From: Chitinophagaceae bacterium
GTDB taxonomy: Bacteria > Bacteroidota > Bacteroidia > Cytophagales > Cytophagaceae
Direction of reading: 5' to 3'
Assembly: GCA_028288365.1 (NCBI GenBank)
Contig: JAQBNU010000017.1
Span: 1-64,000 of the forward strand
Length of the DNA stretch: 64,000 bases
Each line of letters begins with the position of its first letter. Position 1 is the first letter of the stretch. Both the position numbers and the translations under genes were made by a program. A model generated the notes under the pieces. It was not told where the DNA came from, searched no databases, and saw nothing but the letters and a program-made list of their open reading frames with translations. Shown here in pieces: positions 44,601 to 51,291 of this stretch.

Positions 44601-46163
44601 TGTAAAGACAGTACCTTGCTGGATTTGACCGTGCATGGTAAACCCATTGCAAAAATTGGTACCAACATCAATTTAAATGCTGTGTTGTGTGCAGATGCCA
44701 ATGTCTTCTATACAGATTCTTCTATCAGTGTAGATCCCATCACGGGATACTATTGGGATTTCGGAACAGGACCTCCTACCGGAGCAGCTGGTGGCGCTGC
44801 GTTTTACCATAAAGGAACCTATACCGTTGTGCACATCGTAGTGACCAACAATGGATGTCTGGATTCCGCGCAAACTACATTTAGAGTATACAAACCGGAA
44901 GGTTCATTTGACATCGATAAAAATACCATTTGTAAAGACGATCAGATTATGTTCAGTCTGGGACATCATCCGGATACTGCTGATGTAGGTTCCTTTACGT
45001 GGGGCTTTGGGGATGGTATTACGTTAAACAATGTATCGCCTGTTTCACACACCTACAACTTCCATCCTGTTTCAGGATTTACAGTGGCTAAGTTGGTGTT
45101 AAGAGGAGCCAATGGCATCTGTCCGGTAGAACAGGAAGACACGATTTTCATTCGTCAGGTCATCGCTGATTTTGACAGAGGCATTGCAGGTGATACCAGT
45201 TTGTGTTTTAATGACGGTCCGTATCCGTTTAAGAATACATCCATTGCAGCGGATTCATATAACTGGAATTTCAACGACATGACGTTTGATACGTCTAAAG
45301 ATCCTACACATCAGTTCCCAAGTCCAGGAGTATTCAACGTAACGCTTAGCATTACCAATACCGCTACAGGTTGTGTAGATACGATTACCAAACCAGCGGT
45401 ACTGTACGCCAATCCTACACCTCATGCCAATGGGGATACATTATGTCAAGGAACTCCATTTCTTAATTTTGGTGTAACGAATCCTGTAGCAACAAGCCAT
45501 TATTTATGGACGCCCAGTACTGGCTTATCGGATCCTACCATCGCCAATCCTACAGCGACAATCAACGAAAGCATCATTTATGAAGTGACGGAAACGGATA
45601 CCAATAATTGCGCGACTCAGATAGCTGTACCGGCTGTTGTGGTCGGTCCGCTTCCTTTGCATGATGTAGACACAACGATTGTGATTGGTGACCAGGTGAC
45701 GCTGCCTATTTATGGAGTCAATAGTTTATATTATTTGAACTGGACACCTACGACAGATTTGAGTTGCCTGCATTGTAATTTTCCTACTATACGTCCATTG
45801 ACAGATGTACTCTATACATTGGTGGTGACAGACTCTTTACATTGTGATTCGGTAGGCTATACATTTAAAATTACGGTGAAACCGGATACATTTGTGAAGA
45901 TGCCTACAGCCTTTACACCCAATGGAGATGGTACCAATGACATCGTATATGTAGAAGGATGGGGGATCAAGCAATTGCTGGAGTTCACGATCTTCAATCG
46001 TTGGGGACAACAGATCTACGCTTCTTCTGATTTGACAGAAGGATGGAACGGTACATTCGACGGTATTCTGCAGAATAGTGATATATATGTGTACAAAGTA
46101 AAAGTATTGACATGGAGAAACGAAGAAGTGCGCCAGGAAGGACACATCAATTTACTTCATTAA
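41697..46163 (+). CDS. Giant PKD-repeat surface protein with gliding-motility (CHU_C) T9SS type-B sorting tail
   Basis: A 1488-residue secreted adhesin-like protein. Signal peptide about 1-23 (SFSGFGQ). Many PKD/Ig-like repeats follow, recognisable by the recurring YxWDFGDG-type centres: FYWDFKDGVTSN, YVWVFGDGQSS, YSWDMGNGATS, TWLFGDGTTQ, LAWNFGDTQTS, YNWDLGNGQTS, YYWDFGTGPPT, FTWGFGDGITL, YNWNFNDMTFD. The last 90 residues hold the type-B C-terminal domain: PTAFTPNGDGTNDIVYVEGW, FTIFNRWGQQIY and GWNGTFDGILQNSDIYVYKV. It is exported through T9SS to the cell surface. The neighbouring PorP/SprF gene is the likely partner. The repeats are diverged, so this is not a recent internal expansion. Confidence 0.94.
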   Translation: MNSTLKLLFLSSCIALSVSFSGFGQTSNVAAGCSPLQVNFTAPSGSSTFYWDFKDGVTSNLQNPNNIFAQAGTYNVEFKESVSGPVIGTVQITVYPEPQLRIIGATGCTPFHAALQDNSIIDPAIHVNTYVWVFGDGQSSTGPENVFHDYVTLGKFSVSFSVQTNYPSCDRTLIFSDVVEVIAQPSPIIATTPNPPNTCANSLNVSFINNSTGDRPMSYSWDMGNGATSTAVTPPSQTYGLGQHTVNLQAIYTGMTGCLATTSQSINVGSPVANIITKKDTLCINALAVPFYTHTSGTYHWDFGPHAVLDTNLLNSDSLTVSFNQGGVQNVSLTVTSLDGQCSNTKTIPIYVDDVKAIATHTPQFTCSSPVTVQYTGSSNQSNVSYLWSFAATGDSVYTANTTKTFSSNSSDYFGYNTLETLSAELTVTSNVTGCKGYDNGDSDMWLPNALFMPDISEGCHSLTVNFSDSSISAPVNPIVSETWLFGDGTTQTLPYSVIPGFKIPVPHTYNTPGEYMVRLIVTTQMGCVDTSYAVLIQVGDDLTSQINFTADKSAVCPGEAVEFTAQVTPAAAALIDGYHFSSEGNRVFHCADQTAVSWSYTNLAGPQDVSLTVDYNGCLTTVTKSAFVNVKGAVAKIDYAAACNQPMDYKFRSQSMGATTLAWNFGDTQTSAATAITHSYAATGDYSVTLTASDPGSGCAATQDNALIHVRKIKARMTMDTLLCGGNLHTYNFNATASTDVYSNCYTGYTWQFTGADGHSHVDIRPYTSTSSVGSFTFPDGGHYMVKLIVKDINGCTDTTSQHFNVYNLNASYSWDNPQICVPRTQHFTNLTQHDTTIVSYVWQFGDTSVASSTVSDPTIIYKSPAPNGSSYDVYLTVTDAIGCSSQFYQPLSYYKPTTTITSSDNTLCTTDPFTLTATDFTAGGSHLTYNWDLGNGQTSTSATPSLAYTNAQTYHVKLNYAEISSGCKDSTLLDLTVHGKPIAKIGTNINLNAVLCADANVFYTDSSISVDPITGYYWDFGTGPPTGAAGGAAFYHKGTYTVVHIVVTNNGCLDSAQTTFRVYKPEGSFDIDKNTICKDDQIMFSLGHHPDTADVGSFTWGFGDGITLNNVSPVSHTYNFHPVSGFTVAKLVLRGANGICPVEQEDTIFIRQVIADFDRGIAGDTSLCFNDGPYPFKNTSIAADSYNWNFNDMTFDTSKDPTHQFPSPGVFNVTLSITNTATGCVDTITKPAVLYANPTPHANGDTLCQGTPFLNFGVTNPVATSHYLWTPSTGLSDPTIANPTATINESIIYEVTETDTNNCATQIAVPAVVVGPLPLHDVDTTIVIGDQVTLPIYGVNSLYYLNWTPTTDLSCLHCNFPTIRPLTDVLYTLVVTDSLHCDSVGYTFKITVKPDTFVKMPTAFTPNGDGTNDIVYVEGWGIKQLLEFTIFNRWGQQIYASSDLTEGWNGTFDGILQNSDIYVYKVKVLTWRNEEVRQEGHINLLH

Positions 46164-46188
46164 GAGTAATCAGTTTCAAGAACATAAT

Positions 46189-46223
46189 AAAAAAGGTCCC
46201 GCTATAAGCGGGACCTTTTTTTG
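46189..46223. terminator. Bidirectional terminator after the PKD adhesin gene
   Basis: AAAAAAGGTCCCGCT ata AGCGGGACCTTTTTTT: perfect 15-bp stem with both A and T tracts. It serves the adhesin (+) and the small gene at 46238 (-). Confidence 0.93.
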
Positions 46224-46237
46224 TTAAAGTCTGTTTG

Positions 46238-46390
46238 TTATTTAGCATGTTTGAAATACTGAACTTCCTGTTCGTGTTTCTTTGCCCCTTCTAAAGAAGA
46301 GAAGGTTCCGAGGTTGCGTCGCTTGTGGGTTTTGGGATCTGTCTTCCTGGAATACAATCGGTACTCACCAGATTTCAATTTGCGTATCAT
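46238..46390 (-). CDS. Small basic conserved protein, 50 residues
   Basis: A complete short frame read by hand on the minus strand: starts MIRKLKSGEYRLYSRKTDPK, continues with THKRRNLGTFSSLEGAKKHE and ends QEVQYFKHAK. It is strongly basic, with a predicted beta-hairpin (EYRLYSRKTDPKTHKRRNLG) plus helix. The same arrangement (MIRKLKSGEYRLYSRK.. and NLGTF....A..HE..VQYFK) is familiar from a widespread family of tiny bacterial proteins of unknown function. Its end abuts the bidirectional terminator, which supports it being a real gene. It is too small to be found by usual length limits. Confidence 0.8.
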   Translation of the reverse strand: MIRKLKSGEYRLYSRKTDPKTHKRRNLGTFSSLEGAKKHEQEVQYFKHAK

Positions 46391-46746
46391 GATCGTTGCT
46401 GTTTAATAGTAGATCGTTTTATAACGGTCCCTCACTAAATGTAAAAATCATGCCATGACATTGTGGATGTTCAGAGAAGAGAACATGGAACAATAAATGG
46501 AAACAGGTCATGCCTGTCAATTGATAGATGTGGTTCATTGTTTCTGCTTTAAAGGGAACATGGCAGCATACAAAAAATCAGTGTACGTCTTTCTTACTCT
46601 TCTCTTTGTTCTACAACTCAATGACAAAAGGAAATTTTTCCTCAGGATTAAATTTTTAATACCATTTGTTGCGGGTAGAAGCTGTATTTCTATGGCATTA
46701 TCTTTTCTGTGTAAGAGGCATACTGTTCACCTAAACATCTTTTCTT
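46391..46746. other. Gene-free stretch between the small basic gene and the copper-storage-like gene
   Basis: 356 bases. A 112-codon frame at 46497-46835 crosses it but overlaps the Cys-rich gene in another frame and looks like a chance reading. No clear promoter box, hairpin or repeat was recognised; it must hold the divergent promoters of the two flanking genes. Confidence 0.5.
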
Positions 46747-47124
46747 ATGACCATGAAACCAGTTTCCCATCACCATTCAGGACACAACCACAACGAGTTG
46801 ATTCAGCTATTGATGCATTGTGCCTTAACTTGTGAAACCTGTTCTTCTGCTTGCCTTGATGAACCGGATGTGTCCATGATGGCCAGATGCATAGAGCTCG
46901 ATCGTGATTGTGCAGATATATGTTCCTTGGCTGCGCGACTGTTGCAACGCGATGGGGAGATCGCACATCATTTTCTGGCAGTATGTGAAGAGATGTGTCG
47001 TTTATGCGCTGGAGAGTGCAACAAACACGAACACAATCATTGTAAAGTATGTGCCGAAATATGTCATAAATGTGCGGAGGCTTGTCATACACATTTAGAA
47101 GTTGTACATGCTTACACTAAATAA
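46747..47124 (+). CDS. Four-helix-bundle copper-binding protein (Csp/DUF326-like)
   Basis: A 125-residue protein with 16 Cys residues spaced on helix faces (LLMHCALTCETCSSACLDEP, RCIELDRDCADIC, AVCEEMCRLCAGECNKHEHN, HCKVCAEICHKCAEACHTHL), the pattern of the Csp copper-storage proteins, which line the core of a four-helix bundle with thiols to hold many Cu(I) ions. An N-terminal His-rich tip (SHHHSGHNHN) adds likely metal-binding sites. There is no signal peptide, so it is the cytosolic (Csp3-like) type. It is monocistronic, followed by a long hairpin. No copper regulator or exporter gene is adjacent. Confidence 0.9.
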   Translation: MTMKPVSHHHSGHNHNELIQLLMHCALTCETCSSACLDEPDVSMMARCIELDRDCADICSLAARLLQRDGEIAHHFLAVCEEMCRLCAGECNKHEHNHCKVCAEICHKCAEACHTHLEVVHAYTK

Positions 47125-47140
47125 TGATATGCTCTTTATG

Positions 47141-47196
47141 AGGATTTTTTACGTCAAGTGTAAAATTATTTCTACACTTGACGTAAATGATCCTTA
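47141..47196. terminator. Long perfect hairpin after the copper-storage-like gene
   Basis: TTTACGTCAAGTGTA (47148-47162) pairs fully with TACACTTGACGTAAA (47173-47187) over a 10-base loop, and AGGAT/ATCCT extends the stem outward. It lies about 17 bases past the stop codon. It has no strong T-tract, so it may be a processing or regulatory structure instead of a plain terminator. Confidence 0.6.
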
Positions 47197-47259
47197 AGAC
47201 TTACTCCTACAGTACAGCTATTGCCAAGCGTTTGGCATTGTTTTCTCTAGGATTTAAAC

Positions 47260-47784
47260 ATGCATACGATCAAAGAAAAATACCTGGCAGAAGTGGTGCA
47301 ATTTTGTGACGATGGCGTATTCCCAAACAATTCCTTGCCAGTTTTATTTTACAGAGGTGTATTGGATTTGCCTTTGGTATTGGCTGCACACGTCATCAAA
47401 AGTTTGTTTGTTCAAAACGGGTGGCGCAACATTTGGGAAAATGGTATTTACGAATACCAGCATTACCACAGCAGTACACACGAAGTAATGGGTGTCTTAA
47501 AAGGTAAAACGACATTGTTATTGGGTGGTGAAAAAGGAGTGGAGCTATCTATACAAAGAGGAGATGTCCTGATCATTCCGGCAGGAGTGGCACATAGAAA
47601 TTTGCAATCACAATATGCGATCACTTGCGTGGGAGCTTATTCGCAAGGCGATCGTTACGATATTTTATATGGCAATCCGGGTGATCGACCAAAGGCCGAT
47701 CACAACATTCATGCGGTACCTTTGCCTGAGCTCGATCCCGTGTTTGGTTTGCGTGGAGATATGAAAGAATATTGGACTTCGTAG
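47260..47784 (+). CDS. Cupin domain protein, YjlB-like
   Basis: A 174-residue single-domain cupin similar to B. subtilis YjlB. The metal-binding motifs are EYQHYHSSTHEVMGVLKGKT (about 64-83; His/His/Glu ligands) and DVLIIPAGVAHRNLQSQYAI (about 106-125; His ligand). The N-terminal part (FPNNSLPVLFYRGVLDLP) and the PGDRPKADHNIHAVPLPELD tail match this subfamily. Cytosolic; the enzyme activity is unknown. It stands alone, with a short TGCCAA/TTGGCA inverted repeat about 30 bases upstream. Confidence 0.88.
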   Translation: MHTIKEKYLAEVVQFCDDGVFPNNSLPVLFYRGVLDLPLVLAAHVIKSLFVQNGWRNIWENGIYEYQHYHSSTHEVMGVLKGKTTLLLGGEKGVELSIQRGDVLIIPAGVAHRNLQSQYAITCVGAYSQGDRYDILYGNPGDRPKADHNIHAVPLPELDPVFGLRGDMKEYWTS

Positions 47785-47800
47785 AATAACAGAATACTTT

Positions 47801-47836
47801 TTTGTCACATGAAAAGATAATGCTCCAGTACCTTTG
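47801..47836 (+). promoter_or_regulatory. Bacteroidota-type promoter for the DUF72-Fpg operon
   Basis: TACCTTTG at 47829-47836 is a full TAnnTTTG match, with TTTG at 47801-47804 upstream (24-base spacer, slightly long). The gene starts at 47891. Confidence 0.6.
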
Positions 47837-47890
47837 TTAGAACGGATGTTTCATGGCATGTTCTTAGCAGTGCATATGTAAAGAGGAATC

Positions 47891-48634
47891 ATGGCCAATA
47901 CCAAATTTCGCATCGGATGTTCGGGATATTATTACACCGCTTGGAAGAATAAATTTTATCCACCCGGATTGCAACCGAAGAATTGGTTGTCGTATTACAG
48001 CACGGTCTTTAACAGTGTAGAATTGAACGGTACCTTTTACCGTACACCTAAACTGGCTGACCTTACGAAGCTGGCGCATGGGGCTGTCAATGATTTTAAA
48101 TTTTCAGTAAAGGTCAGCAAAGACATTACGCACGGTTTGAAACTCAAAGACAGTAAACAACGCATCGAAGATTTTCAGGAGTTAATCATAGAAGGATTGG
48201 GAAATAAATGTGCGCACTTTTTATTTCAACTTCCTCCATCGTTTCATTATAACGAAGAAAATTTAGAACGAATCCTGCACAACATACCACATGCGCCAAC
48301 GAATGTCGTGGAACTGCGTCATGCGTCCTGGTGGAACGAAGAAGTGGAGAAGGCGTTCAAACATGCGGGACTTACTTTTTGTAACGTAGATTATCCGGGA
48401 CTTCAAGTACCTTTCCTGCATACGTCTCCTCATTTTTATTTGAGACTACACGGTAATCCGGATTTGTTCAAGTCGTCTTATAGTAAAGAAACATTGGAGG
48501 ATTTTTGCAAACAGTTTCCAGAAAGCGCTCAATCGTATGCCATTTATTTTAACAACACCTATTACGAAGCGGGATATACCAACGCGCTACAACTGGTCTC
48601 ACTGTTGGATAAAGAGATTACCGTGCTAAAATAA
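47891..48634 (+). CDS. DUF72 domain protein
   Basis: A 247-residue TIM-barrel-like protein of the DUF72 (YecE) family. IGCSGYYYTAWKNKFYPPGL (about 8-27) is the family opening, then YSTVFNSVELNGTFYRTPKL, FKFSVKVSKDITHG, VVELRHASWWNEEV (about 137-150) and FYLRLHGNPDLFKSSYSKET. The activity of the family is not established. It is followed six bases later by the Fpg/Nei-like glycosylase gene, suggesting co-transcription and possibly a role in repair or nucleic-acid handling; that link is inferred only. Confidence 0.92.
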   Translation: MANTKFRIGCSGYYYTAWKNKFYPPGLQPKNWLSYYSTVFNSVELNGTFYRTPKLADLTKLAHGAVNDFKFSVKVSKDITHGLKLKDSKQRIEDFQELIIEGLGNKCAHFLFQLPPSFHYNEENLERILHNIPHAPTNVVELRHASWWNEEVEKAFKHAGLTFCNVDYPGLQVPFLHTSPHFYLRLHGNPDLFKSSYSKETLEDFCKQFPESAQSYAIYFNNTYYEAGYTNALQLVSLLDKEITVLK

Positions 48635-48640
48635 TTACTT

Positions 48641-49414
48641 ATGCCAGAAGGTCCGTCTATCGTGATACTCAAAGAAGAACTCCAATCTTTTAAAGGGAAA
48701 AAAGTAGTGGAAGTGTCAGGCAATGCAAAGATTGATTTGCAACGCATGCAGAATGCTACCATCTTAGATTTTAAAAGTTGGGGCAAGCATTTTTTGATTT
48801 GCTTTGATGGATTTTTTTTAAGAATACATTTGCTCATGTTTGGCACGTATCACATCAATGAAACAAAAGATCAGGCGCCTAGACTTCATCTTCGTTTTGA
48901 AGAAGGAGAATTTAATTTTTATACCTGCAGTGTGAAATTGATGGAAGGTCACGTGAACGATTATTACGATTGGGAAGCGGATGTGATGTCCGATGAATGG
49001 AATCCTCAAAAGGCAGATCGATTGCTAAAATTGAAATCAGTAGAAAAAGTATGCGATGTATTATTGGATCAGCAATTATTTTCTGGTGTGGGTAACATTA
49101 TAAAAAATGAAGTGCTGTTTAGAATCAAGGTACATCCTGAATCATTGGTTGGAGAGTTGCCGGCAGCAAAGCGAAAAGAGATGATCAAGGAAGCGCGCAC
49201 GTATAGTTTTGATTTTTACTATTGGAAGAAAGCCTATGAGTTGAGACAACATTGGTTGATCTATAAACAGAAAGAATGTCCAAGGTGTAAGATTCGCACC
49301 CATCATGGATACATCGGCAAGACCAATCGGCTGACGTATTTTTGTAGCAATTGTCAAATCGAATATGTAGCAGCTGTGCCGACGGGCAAAAAAAAGAAAA
49401 TAAGTACCTCGTAA
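48641..49414 (+). CDS. Fpg/Nei family DNA glycosylase
   Basis: A base-excision repair glycosylase/AP-lyase of 257 residues. MPEGPSIVILKEELQSFKGK places the N-terminal catalytic Pro2 and Glu3. LDQQLFSGVGNIIKNEVLFR (about 141-160) is the helix-two-turn-helix, and a C-terminal Cys4 zinc finger, CPRCKIRTHHGYIGKTNRLT with FCSNC, supplies the DNA-binding arginine region. The PEGPS start and the shorter length resemble endonuclease VIII (Nei)-like members more than classical MutM. The terminal tail is lysine-rich (TGKKKKIST). It is in an operon with DUF72. Confidence 0.92.
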   Translation: MPEGPSIVILKEELQSFKGKKVVEVSGNAKIDLQRMQNATILDFKSWGKHFLICFDGFFLRIHLLMFGTYHINETKDQAPRLHLRFEEGEFNFYTCSVKLMEGHVNDYYDWEADVMSDEWNPQKADRLLKLKSVEKVCDVLLDQQLFSGVGNIIKNEVLFRIKVHPESLVGELPAAKRKEMIKEARTYSFDFYYWKKAYELRQHWLIYKQKECPRCKIRTHHGYIGKTNRLTYFCSNCQIEYVAAVPTGKKKKISTS

Positions 49415-50054
49415 GAAGCAGAGGCTTTCTTTAGGGAGTTCGAATAAAAAGGTTTCATGAATATCTTGAAAGAGTGAACGCTTGTGTCATTAGATTTGGT
49501 ATTGGGTAATCACTTTTTGTATATCAATGCTTCCTGTATAATCTCCGCATGAATCAGAGACTTTCACGCTATAGGTTCCTTTACTTGTTGTGGTAAAAGT
49601 TTGTGTATTTGAACTATCCTGCCACAGATAAGATAAGTAACCTTTGCTTGCATCAAGAACGATTGGTTTGAAGACATGCATATTAAGTTGGATTCATAAT
49701 GGTAAATTTATTAAAGAGATAGATGTACCTAAACGAGATTTAAAGACAAAGGGGGGATGTTAATTCTCTCTTATTTTTCAGGATGTTTGCATGCTTTCAT
49801 TCATTCATTAAAAAATGGATTAAACGATTAAAGCTATTTAAAACACATGTGAGATAAAAATGTCTTTTATGTTGATTAAATAAGCTATTTCGTCGTCTGA
49901 AATGTTTAAACATGAAACTTTTATCATTTTTTATTTCACTTTGGGAAAATAAATACTCAATTTTCAACATCTGATTTGTCTTTTTAATCTTGGGTGATTG
50001 ACTCGTTTGACAAATTTTTAGAGAGTTTATATCATACGTTTTTCAATACAAAAG
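49415..50054. other. AT-rich gap with a surface-protein gene relic
   Basis: 640 bases without an intact gene. The only coding trace is the minus-strand relic at 49490-49681. The remainder, 49682-50054, is strongly AT-rich; no hairpin, repeat-family member or clear TAnnTTTG box was recognised. It resembles a decayed intergenic region. Confidence 0.5.
49490..49681 (-). pseudogene. Relic of a T9SS surface protein (single Ig/PKD-like repeat)
   Basis: A 63-codon frame with the core YLWQDSSNTQTFTTTSKGTY then SVKVSDSCGDYTGSI, the usual YxWSDGSTTQTITVTxSGTYSVTVTDxCG repeat of Bacteroidota surface proteins. No signal peptide, no further repeat and no sorting tail are attached, and a stop codon lies a few codons before the Met. 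It reads as a leftover of a larger deleted gene, not a functional protein. Confidence 0.5.
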
Positions 50055-50579
50055 ATGAATCAAAAAGTAGTAACCCGTTTGTTATTTATTTCCAATGTGG
50101 CATTGATACTTACTGTACTTTCTTATTGGGCATTCAGTCCAGGTAAAGAGAAAGTAGCGTTTGTTAATTCTGCTAAAGTCCTTTCACAATTTATGGGGAT
50201 GAAAGAGACACAAGAAGCCTATCAAAAGAAGATTGCCGAAAAACAAGCAAAGTTAGATACGATGCAGCTGCACATTCAGCAGCAAGAACAAGCATTATCC
50301 AACAAGAACAGCTCCACTCAGCTGGCACAATTGAATCAATCAAAGAATGAGTTTGTCAAACAGAAGGAAGCCTGGGAAAAAGAGGTGACTCTAGAAGGCA
50401 ATCAATTGACACAGGGTATGCTCACTCAAATCAATACTTACATAGAGAATTACGCGAAGGACCATGGATACCTACTTGTACATGGGTCTAATGCATCAGG
50501 TAATATTTTGTATGCAGATGAATCCATTGATGTAACGGACGACATCATCAAAGGATTGAATGCAGAATATAAAAATTAA
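50055..50579 (+). CDS. OmpH/Skp-like periplasmic chaperone
   Basis: A 174-residue protein with an N-terminal membrane anchor or signal segment (RLLFISNVALILTVLSYWAF, about 8-27), then KVAFVNSAKVLSQFMGMKET, the start of an OmpH/Skp domain, a long coiled coil (about 57-125, rich in Gln/Lys/Glu), and the terminal YAKDHGYLLVHGSNASGNIL with YADESIDVT block typical of the family. It holds unfolded outer-membrane proteins in the periplasm. The sequence is somewhat diverged from the housekeeping Skp, so it is probably an accessory paralogue serving neighbouring surface proteins. Confidence 0.88.
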   Translation: MNQKVVTRLLFISNVALILTVLSYWAFSPGKEKVAFVNSAKVLSQFMGMKETQEAYQKKIAEKQAKLDTMQLHIQQQEQALSNKNSSTQLAQLNQSKNEFVKQKEAWEKEVTLEGNQLTQGMLTQINTYIENYAKDHGYLLVHGSNASGNILYADESIDVTDDIIKGLNAEYKN

Positions 50580-50641
50580 GGCCATTTATAATGGCAGGCA
50601 GTGGGGGCGATGATTATTTGTTTTACTGTTAACTACAAGTT

Positions 50642-51286
50642 GTGGAATTCTTTAAACTAGTCTTTGTTTTTTTTCTCCTGTTTTTATTTTCGTGCAATCA
50701 CGAGGTAAAAGATCAACAAGAATATTTGCGATGGGTCAACGATCCTCAGCATGAATTAGTGAAAGCTAAGTCAGTAGGAGATTTACTGTTGGAAGTAAAA
50801 TATCTTCCTGCGGATTTGCTGGCTTGGAAAGAACTAAAGGATAAATCATTTACTGAAAAAGAAAAGGATAGTCTTATTCATTTTTATGATCAAAGCTTGA
50901 CCTTTTTATTAACGGTAAAACCTGATTCGAGCAAAGGAGCAACGGACGATATCTTGTACAGAGGCGTCACAAATGAAAAGGATTTTAAGCTAAGGGTCAA
51001 TGCACTGAACTTCGGTATTGAACGCATGATCAAACTGATCATAGGCAAAGACGAATATTACCCGGCGCTTGCGGTGATGGAAAACACATACGGTACTTCG
51101 TTGTCCAAGAATTTTTACATCGTGTTCAGTGCGGACGATAAGAAGAAAATCGGAGACCAGTGGAAAACAATGGATCTTGTTTTTACAGATGAATTGTTTT
51201 TGACAGGCATCAATCATTTTATATTTCAGGAAAAAGCGATTGAAGATATTCCGGATTTTAATTTCCGGAACAACAAGACCAACTAG
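50642..51286 (+). CDS. Uncharacterised lipoprotein upstream of a giant secreted protein
   Basis: A 214-residue protein with a GTG start at 50642, hydrophobic signal and lipobox FLLFLFSC (Cys about 18). The mature part is helical and charged (QQEYLRWVNDPQHELVKAKS, VGDLLLEVKYLPADLLAWKE) without a recognised domain. It lies 5 bases before the 1952-residue giant protein and is almost surely co-transcribed with it, which suggests an outer-membrane partner or immunity-like role. That is inference from position. Confidence 0.78.
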   Translation: MEFFKLVFVFFLLFLFSCNHEVKDQQEYLRWVNDPQHELVKAKSVGDLLLEVKYLPADLLAWKELKDKSFTEKEKDSLIHFYDQSLTFLLTVKPDSSKGATDDILYRGVTNEKDFKLRVNALNFGIERMIKLIIGKDEYYPALAVMENTYGTSLSKNFYIVFSADDKKKIGDQWKTMDLVFTDELFLTGINHFIFQEKAIEDIPDFNFRNNKTN

Positions 51287-51291
51287 AAATT

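Noticed and set aside
46497-46835. 112-codon plus-strand frame upstream of the copper-storage-like gene
   Set aside because: Overlaps the start of a well-supported Cys-rich gene in another frame and shows no domain or signal; its first half is ordinary AT-rich intergenic DNA.
47210-47240. TGCCAA...TTGGCA inverted repeat before the YjlB-like cupin gene as an operator
   Set aside because: Only six bases per arm and no matching regulator nearby; too weak to call.
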